A stretch of DNA of 64,000 nucleotides. It comes from Luzula sylvatica. Its lineage: Eukaryota; Streptophyta; Magnoliopsida; Poales; Juncaceae. Of this stretch, positions 28,101 through 42,355 are shown piece by piece. The notes beneath the pieces are model-generated. The model was not told the origin of the DNA. It saw only the letters and a program-made list of their open reading frames with translations, and searched no databases. The position numbers and the translations under genes are program-made. The stretch lies in the NCBI GenBank assembly GCA_946800325.1, contig OX326958.1, positions 70,491,264 to 70,555,263 on the forward strand. Reading direction: 5' to 3'. The first letter of the stretch is position 1; every line of letters starts with the position of its first letter.

Positions 28101-30199
28101 TTTTTTTCGTAATTTCATCTTGAATTATTGAATATGAAGATTGTCCAATTGTAGGTTTCTCAATCTTTCTCCAAATGGGACGATTTTTATATCAAAATCA
28201 CTCGCCCCGGCGAGAGAAATACAGCAGCGCGTACGAATTTGGGAAATTTTGTATTTTCTAACCGAATTAACAGAAAATACAGTTTTTTGGTAATTTCATC
28301 ATGAATTATTGAATTTGAAAATTATCACATTGTAACATTCTCATACTTTCTCCAAATGGCACGATCTTCATATCAAAATCGCTCGCATCGACGAGAGGAA
28401 TGCAGCAACGCGGCCGAATTTCGAAAATTATGTATTTTGAGCCCGAATTAACAAAAAATACAGTTTTTTTTGTAATTTCATCTTAAATTATTGAATATGA
28501 AGATTGTCCAATTGTAGGTTTCTCAATCTTTCTCCAAATGGCACGATTTTTATATCAAAATCGCTCGCCCCCGCGCGAGAAATACAGCAACGCGAACGAA
28601 TTTGGGAAATTATGTTTTTTGAAACCGAATTAACAGAAAATACAGTTTTTTTGGTAATTTCATCATGAATTATTGAATTTGAAGATTATCACATTGTAAC
28701 TTTCTCATACTTTCTCCAAATGGCACGATCTTCATATCAAAATCGCTCGCCTCGACGAGAGGAATGCAGCAACGCGGCCGAATTTCGAAAATTATGTATT
28801 TTCAGCCCGAATTAACAAAAAATACAGTGTTTTTTGTAATTTCATCTTAAATTATTGAATATGAAGATTGTCCAATTGTAGGTTTCTCAATCTTTCTCCA
28901 AATGGCACGATTTTTATATCAAAATCGCTCGCCCCCGCGCGAGAAATACAGCAGCGCGAACGAATTTGGGAAATTATGTATTTTGAAACCGAATTAACAG
29001 AAAATACAGTTTTTTTGGTAATTTCATCATGAAATATTGAATTTGAAGATTATCACATTGTAACTTTCTCATACTTTCTCCAAATGGCATGATCTTCATA
29101 TCAAAATCGCTCGCCTCGACGAGAGGAATGCAGCAGCGCGGCCGAATTTCGAAAATTATGTATTTTGAGCCCGAATTAACAAAAAATACAGTTTTTTTTG
29201 TAATTTCATCTGGAATTATTGAATATGAAGATTGTCCATTTGTAGGTTTCTCAATCTTTCTCCAAATGGCACGATTTTTATATCAAAATCGCTCGCCCCG
29301 GCGAGAGAAATACAGCAGCGCGAACGAATTTGGGAAATTATGTATTTTGAAATCGAATTAACAGAAAATACAGTTTTTTTGGTAATTTCATCATGAATTA
29401 TTGAATTTGAAGATTATCACATTGTAACTTTCTCATACTTTCTCCAAATGGCACGATCTTCATATCAAAATCGCTCGCCTCGACGAGAGGAATGCAGCAA
29501 CACGGCCGAATTTCGAAAATTATGTATTTTGAGCCCGAATTAACAAAAAATACAGTTTTTTTCGTAATTTCATCTTGAATTATTGAATATGAAGATTGTC
29601 CAATTGTAGGTTTCTCAATCTTTCTCCAAATGGGACGATTTTTATATCAAAATCACTCGTCCCGGCGAGAGAAATACAGCAGCGCGTACGAATTTGGGAA
29701 ATTTTGTATTTTGAAACCGAATTAACAGAAAATACAGTTTTTTTGGTAATTTCATCATGAATTATTGAATTTGAAGATTATCACATTGTAACTCTCTCAT
29801 ACTTTCTCCAAATGGCACGATCTTCATATCAAAATCGCTCGCCTCGACGAGAGGAATGCAGCACCGCGGCCGAATTTCGAAAATTATGTATTTTGAGCCC
29901 GAATTAACAAAAAATACAGTTTTTTTCGTAATTTCATCTTGAATTATTGAATATGAAGATTGTCCAATTGTAGGTTTCTCAATCTTTCTCCAAATGGGAC
30001 GATTTTTATATCAAAATCACTCGCCCCGGCGAGAGAAATACAGCAGCGCGTACGAATTTGGGAAATTTTGTATTTTCAAACCGAATTAACAGAAAATACA
30101 GTTTTTTGGTAATTTCATCATGAATTATTGAATTTGAAAATTATCACATTGTAACATTCTCATACTTTCTCCAAATGGCACGATCTTCATATCAAAATC
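25107..30199 (+). repeat. Three-copy higher-order repeat (1819, 1455, 1819 bp)
   Basis: Each unit starts at the diagnostic head GCTCGCATCGACGAG: 25107, 26926 and 28381, with the next anchor at 30200. All three carry, in order, TTTTCAGCCCG (25529, 27348, 28803), GAAATATTG, GGCATGATCTTC, CATCTGGAATTATT with CCATTTGTAGG, and ACGG heads with TTTTTTTCG. The middle unit lacks exactly one 364-bp dimer that the outer two have (the GCACCGCGG dimer after GTAACTCTCTC). This is the pattern expected from unequal exchange between similar dimers. Confidence 0.85.
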
Positions 30200-33100
30200 G
30201 CTCGCATCGACGAGAGGAATGCAGCAACGCGGCCGAATTTCGAAAATTATGTATTTTGAGCCCGAATTAACAAAAAATACAGTTTTTTTTGTAATTTCAT
30301 CTTGAATTATTGAATATGAAGATTGTCCAATTGTAGGTTTCTCAATCTTTCTCCAAATGGCACGATTTTTATATCAAAATCGCTCGCCCCGGCGAGAGAA
30401 ATACAGCAGCGCGAACGAATTTGGGAAATTATGTATTTTGAAACCGAATTAACAGAAAATACAGTTTTTTTGGTAATTTCATCATGAATTATTGAATTTG
30501 AAGATTATCACATTGTAACTCTCTCATACTTTCTCCAAATGGCACAATCTTCATATCAAAATCGCTCGCCTCGACGAGAGGAATGCAGCACCGCGGCCGA
30601 ATTTCGAAAATTATGTATTTTGAGCCCGAATTAACAAAAAAAACAGTTTTTTTTGTAATTTCATCTTGAATTATTGAATATGAAGATTGTCCAATTGTAG
30701 GTTTCTCAATCTTTCTCCAAATGGGACGATTTTTATATCAAAATCACTCGCCCCGGCGACAGAAATACAGCAGCGCGTACGAATTTGGGAAATTATGTAT
30801 TTTGAAACCGAATTAACAGAAAATACAGTTTTTTGGTAATTTCATCATGAATTATTGAATTTGAAAATTATCACATTGTAACATTCTCATACTTTCTCCA
30901 AATGGCACGATCTTCATATCAAAATCGCTCGCCTCGACGAGAGGAATGCAGCACCGCGGCCGAATTTCGAAAATTATGTATTTTGAGCCCGAATTAACAA
31001 AAAATACAGTTTTTTTCGTAATTTCATCTTGAATTATTGAATATGAAGATTGTCCAATTGTAGGTTTCTCAATCTTTCTCCAAATGGGACGATTTTTATA
31101 TCAAAATCACTCGCCCCGGCGAGAGAAATACAGCAGCGCGTACGAATTTGGGAAATTTTGTATTTTGAAACCGAATTAACAGAAAATACAGTTTTTTGGT
31201 AATTTCATCATGAATTATTGAATTTGAAAATTATCACATTGTAACATTCTCATACTTTATCCAAATGGCACGATCTTCATATCAAAATCGCTCGCATCGA
31301 CGAGAGGAATGCAGCAACGCGGCCGAATTTCGAAAATTATGTATTTTGAGCCCGAATTAACAAAAAATACAGTTTTTTTTGTAATTTCATCTTGAATTAT
31401 TGAATATGAAGATTGTCCAATTGTAGGTTTCTCAATCTTTCTCCAAATGGCACGATTTTTATATCAAAATCGCTCGCCCCGGCGAGAGAAATACAGCAGC
31501 GCGAACGAATTTGGGAAATTATGTATTTTGAAACCGAATTAACAGAAAATACAGTTTTTTTGGTAATTTCATCATGAATTATTGAATTTGAAGATTATCA
31601 CATTGTAACTTTCTCATACTTTCTCCAAATGGCACGATCTTCATATCAAAATCGCTCGCCTCGACTAGAGGAATGCAGCACCGCGGCCGAATTTCGAAAA
31701 TTATGTATTTTGAGCCCGAATTAACAAAAAATACAGTTTTTTTTGTAATTTCATCTTGAATTATTGAATATGAAGATTGTCCAATTGTAGGTTTCTCAAT
31801 CTTTCTCCAAATGGGACGATTTTTATATCAAAATCACTCGCCCCGGCGACAGAAATACAGCAGCGCGTACGAATTTGGGAAATTATGTATTTTGAAACGG
31901 AATTAACAGAAAATACAGTTTTTTGGTAATTTCATCATGAATTATTGAATTTGAAAATTATCACATTGTAACATTCTCATACTTTCTCCAAATGGCACGA
32001 TCTTCATATCAAAATCGCTCGCATCGACGAGAGGAATGCAGCAACGCGGCCGAATTTCGAAAATTATGTATTTTGAGCCCGAATTAACAAAAAATACAGT
32101 TTTTTTTGTAATTTCATCTTGAATTATTGAATATGAAGATTGTCCAATTGTAGGTTTCTCAATCTTTCTCCAAATGGCACGATTTTTATATCAAAATCGC
32201 TCGCCCCCGCGCGAGAAATACAGCAACGCGAACGAATTTGGGAAATTATGTTTTTTGAAACCGAATTAACAGAAAATACAGTTTTTTTGGTAATTTCATC
32301 ATGAATTATTGAATTTGAAGATTATCACATTGTAACTCTCTCATACTTTCTCCAAATGGCACAATCTTCATATCAAAATCGCTCGCCTCGACGAGAGGAA
32401 TGCAGCACCGCGGCCGAATTTCGAAAATTATGTATTTTGAGCCCGAATTAACAAAAAATACAGTTTTTTTTGTAATTTCATCTTGAATTATTGAATATGA
32501 AGATTGTCCAATTGTAGGTTTCTCAATCTTTCTCCAAATGGGACGATTTTTATATCAAAATCACTCGCCCCGGCGACAGAAATACAGCAGCGCGTACGAA
32601 TTTGGGAAATTATGTATTTTGAAACCGAATTAACAGAAAATACAGTTTTTTGGTAATTTCATCATGAATTATTGAATTTGAAAATTATCACATTGTAACA
32701 TTCTCATACTTTCTCCAAATGGCACGATCTTCATATCAAAATCGCTCGCCTCGACGAGAGGAATGCAGCACCGCGGCCGAATTTCGAAAATTATGTATTT
32801 TGAGCCCGAATTAACAAAAAATACAGTTTTTTTTGTAATTTCATCTTGAATTATTGAATATGAAGATTGTCCAATTGTAGGTTTCTCAATCTTTCTCCAA
32901 ATGGCACGATTTTTATATCAAAATCGCTCGCCCCGGCGAGAGAAATACAGCAGCACGAACGAATTTGGGAAATTATGTATTTTGAAACCGAATTAACAGA
33001 AAATACAGTTTTTTTGGTAATTTCATCATGAATTATTGAATTTGAAGATTATCACATTGTAACTCTCTCATACTTTCTCCAAATGGCACAATCTTCATAT

Positions 33101-35938
33101 CAAAATCGCTCGCCTCGACGAGAGGAATGCAGCACCGCGGCCGAATTTCGAAAATTATGTATTTTGAGCCCGAATTAACAAAAAATACAGTTTTTTTTGT
33201 AATTTCATCTTGAATTATTGAATATGAAGATTGTCCAATTGTAGGTTTCTCAATCTTTCTCCAAATGGGACGATTTTTATATCAAAATCACTCGCCCCGG
33301 CGACAGAAATACAGCAGCGCGTACGAATTTGGGAAATTATGTATTTTGAAACCGAATTAACAGAAAATACAGTTTTTTGGTAATTTCATCATGAATTATT
33401 GAATTTGAAAATTATCACATTGTAACATTCTCATACTTTCTCCAAATGGCACGATCTTCATATCAAAATCGCTCGCCTCGACGAGAGGAATGCAGCACCG
33501 CGGCCGAATTTCGAAAATTATGTATTTTGAGCCCGAATTAACAAAAAATACAGTTTTTTTCGTAATTTCATCTTGAATTATTGAATATGAAGATTGTCCA
33601 ATTGTAGGTTTCTCAATCTTTCTCCAAATGGGACGATTTTTATATCAAAATCACTCGCCCCGGCGAGAGAAATACAGCAACGCGTACGAATTTGGGAAAT
33701 TTTGTATTTTGAAACCGAATTAACAGAAAATACAGTTTTTTGGTAATTTCATCATGAATTATTGAATTTGAAAATTATCACATTGTAACATTCTCATACT
33801 TTCTCCAAATGGCACGATCTTCATATCAAAATCGCTCGCATCGACGAGAGGAATGCAGCAACGCGGCCGAATTTCGAAAATTATGTATTTTGAGCCCGAA
33901 TTAACAAAAAATACAGTTTTTTTTGTAATTTCATCTTGAATTATTGAATATGAAGATTGTCCAATTGTAGGTTTCTCAATCTTTCTCCAAATGGCACGAT
34001 TTTTATATCAAAATCGCTCGCCCCGGCGAGAGAAATACAGCAGCGCGAACGAATTTGGGAAATTATGTATTTTGAAACCGAATTAACAGAAAATACAGTT
34101 TTTTTGGTAATTTCATCATGAATTATTGAATTTGAAGATTATCACATTGTAACTTTCTCATACTTTCTCCAAATGGCACGATCTTCATATCAAAATCGCT
34201 CGCCTCGACTAGAGGAATGCAGCACCGCGGCCGAATTTCGAAAATTATGTATTTTGAGCCCGAATTAACAAAAAATACAGTTTTTTTTGTAATTTCATCT
34301 TGAATTATTGAATATGAAGATTGTCCAATTGTAGGTTTCTCAATCTTTCTCCAAATGGCACGATTTTTATATCAAAATCGCTCGCCCCGGCGAGAGAAAT
34401 ACAGCAGCGCGAACGAATTTGGGAAATTATGTATTTTGAAACCGAATTAACAGAAAATACAGTTTTTTTGGTAATTTCATCATGAATTATTGAATTTGAA
34501 GATTATCACATTGTAACTTTCTCATACTTTCTCCAAATGGCACGATCTTCATATCAAAATCGCTCGCCTCGACTAGAGGAATGCAGCACCGCGGCCGAAT
34601 TTCGAAAATTATGTATTTTGAGCCCGAATTAACAAAAAATACAGTTTTTTTTGTAATTTCATCTTGAATTATTGAATATGAAGATTGTCCAATTGTAGGT
34701 TTCTCAATCTTTCTCCAAATGGGACGATTTTTATATCAAAATCACTCGCCCCGGCGACAGAAATACAGCAGCGCGTACGAATTTGGGAAATTATGTATTT
34801 TGAAACGGAATTAACAGAAAATACAGTTTTTTGGTAATTTCATCATGAATTATTGAATTTGAAAATTATCACATTGTAACATTCTCATACTTTCTCCAAA
34901 TGGCACGATCTTCATATCAAAATCGCTCGCATCGACGAGAGGAATGCAGCAACGCGGCCGAATTTCGAAAATTATGTATTTTGAGCCCGAATTAACAAAA
35001 AATACAGTTTTTTTTGTAATTTCATCTTGAATTATTGAATATGAAGATTGTCCAATTGTAGGTTTCTCAATCTTTCTCCAAATGGCACGATTTTTATATC
35101 AAAATCGCTCGCCCCCGCGCGAGAAATACAGCAACGCGAACGAATTTGGGAAATTATGTTTTTTGAAACCGAATTAACAGAAAATACAGTTTTTTTGGTA
35201 ATTTCATCATGAATTATTGAATTTGAAGATTATCACATTGTAACTTTCTCATACTTTCTCCAAATGGCACGATCTTCATATCAAAATCGCTCGCCTCGAC
35301 GAGAGGAATGCAGCAGCGGCCGAATTTCGAAAATTATGTATTTTCAGCCCGAATTAACAAAAAATACAGTGTTTTTTGTAATTTCATCTTAAATTATTGA
35401 ATATGAAGATTGTCCAATTGTAGGTTTCTCAATCTTTCTCCAAATGGCACGATTTTTATATCAAAATCGCTCGCCCCCGCGCGAGAAATACAGCAGCGCG
35501 AACGAATTTGGGAAATTATGTATTTTGAAACCGAATTAACAGAAAATACAGTTTTTTTGGTAATTTCATCATGAAATATTGAATTTGAAGATTATCACAT
35601 TGTAACTTTCTCATACTTTCTCCAAATGGCACGATCTTCATATCAAAATCGCTCGCCTCGACGAGAGGAATGTAGCAGCGCGGCCGAATTTCGAAAATTA
35701 TGTATTTTGAGCCCGAATTAACAAAAAATACAGTTTTTTTTGTAATTTCATCTGGAATTATTGAATATGAGGATTGTCCAATTGTAGGTTTCTCAATCTT
35801 TCTCCAAATGGCACGATTTTTATATCAAAATCGCTCGCCCCGGCGAGAGAAATACAGCACCGCGAACGAATTTGGGAAATTATGTATTTTGAAACCGAAT
35901 TAACAGAAAATACAGTTTTTTTGGTAATTTCATCATGA

Positions 35939-38900
35939 ATTATTGAATTTGAAGATTATCACATTGTAACTTTCTCATACTTTCTCCAAATGGCACGATC
36001 TTCATATCAAAATCGCTCGCCTCGACGAGAGGAATGCAGCAGCACGGCCGAATTTCGAAAATTATGTATTTTGAGCCCGAATTAACAAAAAATACAGTTT
36101 TTTTCGTAATTTCATCTTGAATTATTGAATATGAAGATTGTCCAATTGTAGGTTTCTCAATCTTTCTCCAAATGGGACGATTTTTATATCAAAATCACTC
36201 GCCCCGGCGAGAGAAATACAGCAGCGCGTACGAATTTGGGAAATTTTGTATTTTGAAACCGAATTAACAGAAAATACAGTTTTTTGGTAATTTCATCATG
36301 AAATTTTGAATTTGAAAATTATCACATTGTAACATTCTCATACTTTCTCCAAATGGCACGATCTTCATATCATAATCGCTCGCATCGACGAGAGGAATGC
36401 AGCAACGCGGCCGAATTTCGAAAATTATGTATTTTGAGCCCGAATTAACAAAAAATACAGTTTTTTTTGTAATTTAATCTTGAATTATTGAATATGAAGA
36501 TTGTCCAATTGTAGGTTTCTCAATCTTTCTCCAAATGGCACGATTTTTATATCAAAATCGCTCGCCCCGGCGAGAGAAATACAGCAGCGCGAACGAATTT
36601 GGGAAATTATGTATTTTGAAACCGAATTAACAGAAAATACAGTTTTTTTGGTAATTTCATCATGAATTATTGAATTTGAAGATTATCACATTGTAACTCT
36701 CTCATACTTTCTCCAAATGGCACGATCTTCATATCAAAATCGCTCGCCTCGACGAGAGGAATGCAGCACCGCGGCCGAATTTCGAAAATTATGTATTTTG
36801 AGCCCGAATTAACAAAAAATACAGTTTTTTTCGTAATTTCATCTTGAATTATTGAATATGAAGATTGTCCAATTGTAGGTTTCTCAATCTTTCTCCAAAT
36901 GGGACGATTTTTATATCAAAATCACTCGCCCCGGCGAGAGAAATACAGCAGCGCGTACGAATTTGGGAAATTTTGTATTTTGAAACCGAATTAACAGAAA
37001 ATACAGTTTTTTGGTAATTTCATCATGAATTATTGAATTTGAAAATTATCACATTGTAACATTCTCATACTTTCTCCAAATGGCACGATCTTCATATCAA
37101 AATCGCTCGCATCGACGAGAGGAATGCAGCAACGCGGCCGAATTTCGAAAATTATGTATTTTGAGCCCGAATTAACAAAAAATACAGTTTTTTTTGTAAT
37201 TTCATCTTGAATTATTGAATATGAAGATTGTCCAATTGTAGGTTTCTCAATCTTTCTCCAAATGGCACGATTTTTATATCAAAATCGCTCGCCCCGGCGA
37301 GAGAAATACAGCAGCGCGAACGAATTTGGGAAATTATGTCTTTTGAAACCGAATTAACAGAAAATACAGTTTTTTTGGTAATTTCATCATGAATTATTGA
37401 ATTTGAAGATTATCACATTGTAACTCTCTCATACTTTCTCCAAATGGCACAATCTTCATATCAAAATCGCTCGCCTCGACGAGAGGAATGCAGCACCGCG
37501 GCCGAATTTCGAAAATTATGTATTTTGAGCCCGAATTAACAAAAAATACAGTTTTTTTTGTAATTTCATCTTGAATTATTGAATATGAAGATTGTCCAAT
37601 TGTAGGTTTCTCAATCTTTCTCCAAATGGCACGATTTTTATATCAAAATCGCTCGCCCCCGCGCGAGAAATACAGCAACGCGAACGAATTTGGGAAATTA
37701 TGTTTTTTGAAACCGAATTAACAGAAAATACAGTTTTTTTGGTAATTTCATCATGAATTATTGAATTTGAAGATTATCACATTGTAACTTTCTCATACTT
37801 TCTCCAAATGGCACGATCTTCATATCAAAATCGCTCGCCTCGACGAGAGGAACGCAGCATCACGGCCGAATTTCGAAAATTATGTATTTTGAGCCCGAAT
37901 TAACAAAAAATACTGTTTTTTTTGTAATTTCATCTTGAATTATTTAATATGAAGATTGTCCAATTGTAGGTTTCTCAATCTTTCTCCAAATGGCACGATT
38001 TTTATATCAAAATCGCTCGCCCCGGCGAGAGAAATACAGCAGCGCGAACGAATTTGGGAAATTATGTATTTTGAAACCGAATTAACAGAAAATACAGTTT
38101 TTTTGGTAATTTCATCATGAATTATTGAATTTGAAGATTATCACATTGTAACTCTCTCATACTTTCTCCAAATGGCACGATCTTCATATCAAAATCGCTC
38201 GCCTCGACGAGAGGAATGCAGCACCGCGGCCGAATTTCGAAAATTATGTATTTTGAGCCCGAATTAACAAAAAATACAGTTTTTTTCGTAATTTCATCTT
38301 GAATTATTGAATATGAAGATTGTCCAATTGTAGGTTTCTCAATCTTTCTCCAAATGGGACGATTTTTATATCAAAATCACTCGCCCCGGCGAGAGAAATA
38401 CAGCAACGCGTACGAATTTGGGAAATTTTGTATTTTGAAACCGAATTAACAGAAAATACAGTTTTTTGGTAATTTCATCATGAATTATTGAATTTGAAAA
38501 TTATCACATTGTAACATTCTCATACTTTCTCCAAATGGCACGATCTTCATATCAAAATCGCTCGCATCGACGAGAGGAATGCAGCAACGCGGCCGAATTT
38601 CGAAAATTATGTATTTTGAGCCCGAATTAACAAAAAATACAGTTTTTTTTGTAATTTCATCTTGAATTATTGAATATGAAGATTGTCCAATTGTAGGTTT
38701 CTCAATCTTTCTCCAAATGGCACGATTTTTATATCAAAATCGCTCGCCCCGGCGAGAGAAATACAGCAGCGCGAACGAATTTGGGAAATTATGTATTTTG
38801 AAACCGAATTAACAGAAAATACAGTTTTTTTGGTAATTTCATCATGAATTATTGAATTTGAAGATTATCACATTGTAACTCTCTCATACTTTCTCCAAAT

Positions 38901-41900
38901 GGCACGATCTTCATATCAAAATCGCTCGCCTCGACGAGAGGAATGCAGCACCGCGGCCGAATTTCGAAAATTATGTATTTTGAGCCCGAATTAACAAAAA
39001 ATACAGTTTTTTTTGTAATTTCATCTTGAATTATGAAATATGAAGATTGTCCAATTGTAGATTTCTCAATCTTTCTCCAAATGGGACGATTTTTATATCA
39101 AAATCACTCGCCCCGGCGACAGAAATACAGCAGCGCGTACGAATTTGGGAAATTATGTATTTTGAAACCGAATTAACGGAAAATACAGTTTTTTGGTAAT
39201 TTCATCATGAATTATTGAATTTGAAAATTATCACATTGTAACATTCTCATACTTTCTCCAAATGGCACGATCTTCATATCAAAATCGCTCGCATCGACGA
39301 GAGGAATGCAGCAACGCGGCCGAATTTCGAAAATTATGTATTTTGAGCCCGAATTAACAAAAAATACAGTTTTTTTTGTAATTTCATCTTGAATTATTGA
39401 ATATGAAGATTGTCCAATTGTAGGTTTCTCAATCTTTCTCCAAATGGCACGATTTTTATATCAAAATCGCTCGCCCCCGCGCGAGAAATACAGCAACGCG
39501 AACGAATTTGGGAAATTATGTTTTTTGAAACCGAATTAACAGAAAATACAGTTTTTTTGGTAATTTCATCATGAATTATTGAATTTGAAGATTATCACAT
39601 TGTAACTTTCTCATACTTTCTCCAAATGGCACGATCTTCATATCAAAATCGCTCGCCTCGACGAGAGGAACGCAGCATCACGGCCGAATTTCGAAAATTA
39701 TGTATTTTGAGCCCGAATTAACAAAAAATACTGTTTTTTTTGTAATTTCATCTTGAATTATTTAATATGAAGATTGTCCAATTGTAGGTTTCTCAATCTT
39801 TCTCCAAATGGCACGATTTTTATATCAAAATCGCTCGCCCCGGCGAGAGAAATACAGCAGCGCGAACGAATTTGGGAAATTATGAATTTTGAAACCGAAT
39901 TAACAGAAAATACAGTTTTTTTGGTAATTTCATCATGAATTATTGAATTTGAAGATTATCACATTGTAACTTTCTCATACTTTCTCCAAATGGGACGATC
40001 TTCATATCAAAATCGCTCGCCTCGACGAGAGGAATGCAGCAGCGCGGCCGAATTTCGAAAATTATGTTTTTGAGCCCGAATTAACAAAAAATACAGTGTT
40101 TTTTGTAATTTCATCTTAAATTATTGAATATGAAGATTGTCCAATTGTAGGTTTCTCAATCTTTCTCCAAATTGCACGATTTTTATATCAAAATCGCTCG
40201 CCCCCGCGCGAGAAATACAGCAGCGCGAACGAATTTGGGAAATTATGTATTTAGAAACCGAATTAACAGAAAATACAGTTTTTTTGGTAATTTCATCATG
40301 AAATATTGAATTTGAAGATTATCACATTGTAACTTTCTCATACTTTCTCCAAATGGCACGATCTTCATATCAAAATCGCTCGCCTCGACGAGAGGAATGC
40401 AGCAGCGCGGCCGAATTTCGAAAATTATGTATTTTGAGCCCGAATTAACAAAAAATACAGTTTTTTTTTGTAATTTCATCTGGAATTATTGAATATGAAG
40501 ATTGTCCAATTGTAGGTTTCTCAATCTTTCTCCAAATGGCACGATTTTTATATCAAAATCGCTCGCCCCGGCGAGAGAAATACAGCAGCGCGAACGAATT
40601 TGGGAAATTATGTATTTTGAAACCGAATTAACAGAAAATACAGTTTTTTTGGTAATTTCATCATGAATTATTGAATTTGAAGATTATCACATTGTAACTT
40701 TCTCATACTTTCTCCAAATGGCACGATCTTCAAATCAAAATCGCTCGCCTCGACGAAAGGAATGCAGCAGCGCGGCCGAATTTCGAAAATTATGTATTTT
40801 GAGCCCGAATTAACAAAAAATACAGTTTTTTTCGTAATTTCATCTTGAATTATTGAATATGAAGATTGTCCAATTGTAGGTTTCTCAATCTTTCTCCAAA
40901 TGGGACGATTTTTATATCAAAATCACTCGCCCCGGCGAGAGAAATACAGCAGCGTGTACGAATTTGGGAAATTTTGTATTTTGAAACCGAATTAACAGAA
41001 AATACAGTTTTTTGGTAATTTCATCATGAATTATTGAATTTGAAAATTATCACATTGTAACATTCTCATACTTTCTCCAAATGGCACGATCTTCATATCA
41101 AAATCGCTCGCATCGACGAGAGGAATGCAGCAACGCGGCCGAATTTCGAAAATTATGTATTTTGAGCCCGAATTAACAAAAAATACAGTTTTTTTTGTAA
41201 TTTCATCTTGAATTATTGAATATGAAGATTGTCCAATTGTAGGTTTCTCAATCTTTCTCCAAATGGCACGATTTTTATATCAAAATCGCTCGCCCCGGCG
41301 AGAGAAATACAGCAGCGCGAACGAATTTGGGAAATTATGTATTTTGAAACCGAATTAACAGAAAATACAGTTTTTTTGGTAATTTCATCATGAATTATTG
41401 AATTTGAAGATTATCACATTGTAACTCTCTCATACTTTCTCCAAATGGCACGATCTTCATATCAAAATCGCTCGCCTCGACGAGAGGAATGCAGCACCAC
41501 GGCCGAATTTCGAAAATTATGTATTTTGAGCCCGAATTAACAAAAAATACAGTTTTTTTTGTAATTTCATCTTGAATTATTGAATATGAAGATTGTCCAA
41601 TTGTAGGTTTCTCAATCTTTCTCCAAATGGGACGATTTTTATATCAAAATCACTCGCCCCGGCGACAGAAATACAGCAGCGCGTACGAATTTGGGAAATT
41701 ATGTTTTTTGAAACCGAATTAACAGAAAATACAGTTTTTTGGTAATTTCATCATGAATTATTGAATTTGAAAATTATCACATTGTAACATTCTCATACTT
41801 TCTCCAAATGGAACGATCTTCATATCAAAATCGCTCGCATCGACGAGAGGAATGCAGCAACGCGGCCGAATTTCGAAAATTATGTATTTTGAGCCCGAAT

Positions 41901-42350
41901 TAACAAAAAATACAGTTTTTTTTGTAATTTCATCTTGAATTATTGAATATGAAGATTGTCCAATTGTAGGTTTCTCAATCTTTCTCCAAATGGCACGATT
42001 TTTATATCAAAATCGCTCGCCCCCGCGCGAGAAATACAGCAACGCGAACGAATTTGGGAAATTATGTTTTTTGAAACCGAATTAACAGAAAATACAGTTT
42101 TTTTGGTAGTTTCATCATGAATTATTGAATTTGAAGATTATCACATTGTAACTTTCTCATACTTTCTCCAAATGGCACGATCTTCATATCAAAATCGCTC
42201 GCCTCGACGAGAGGAACGCAGCATCACGGCCGAATTTCGAAAATTATGTATTTTGAGCCCGAATTAACAAAAAATACTGTTTTTTTTGTAATTTCATCTT
42301 GAATTATTTAATATGAAGATTGTCCAATTGTAGGTTTCTCAATCTTTCTC
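35939..42350 (+). repeat. Higher-order repeats with 727/1455/1818-bp spacing
   Basis: In this stretch the variant head GGAACGCAGCATCACGG recurs at 37858, 39676 and 42222, giving spacings of 1818 and 2546 bp (5 and 7 dimers). The GCTCGCATCG anchor recurs at 36378, 37105, 38560, 39287, 41106 and 41833, giving spacings of 727, 1455, 727, 1819 and 727 bp. The blocks are variants of one multi-dimer unit that differ by whole numbers of dimers. Left boundary approximate; the right end is cut by the retrotransposon. Confidence 0.7.
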
Positions 42351-42355
42351 CAAAT
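42351..42355 (+). repeat. Target site duplication, left copy (CAAAT)
   Basis: CAAAT directly precedes the terminal TGTTGG of the retrotransposon and is matched by CAAAT directly after the other end. Five bp is the usual duplication made by Ty1/copia integrases. The target was TTTCTC-CAAAT-GGCACG inside an A monomer. Confidence 0.95.

Larger units (their letters stand above)
1..42355 (+). repeat. Satellite array, left block (364-bp A/B dimers of 182-bp monomers)
   Basis: The whole stretch is head-to-tail satellite with no genes. The motif CTTCATATCAAAATCGCTCG recurs about every 364 bp (for example 'catatc' at 1081, 1445, 1809, 2172, 2536). Between two such sites lies a second, diverged 182-bp unit. 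Monomer A typically has the head CTCGCCTCGACGAGAGGAAT, then GGCCGAATTTCG, TGAGCCCGAATTAAC and ATTGTAGGTTTCTCAATC. Monomer B has CTCGCCCCGGCGAG or CTCGCCCCCGCGCGAG, then GAACGAATTTGGG, TGAAACCGAATTAAC and CACATTGTAACTTTCTC. Both share GTAATTTCATC and TTTCTCCAAATGGCACGAT. The array runs off the left edge of the window. Monomer length and homogenisation suit a centromeric or other heterochromatic satellite; the chromosomal position is inference. Apart from the higher-order blocks listed separately I see nothing else here. Confidence 0.97.

Noticed and set aside
1..42355. CRISPR-like regular repeats
   Set aside because: The repeat is a contiguous 182/364-bp tandem satellite with no unique spacers, in a plant context with an LTR retrotransposon.
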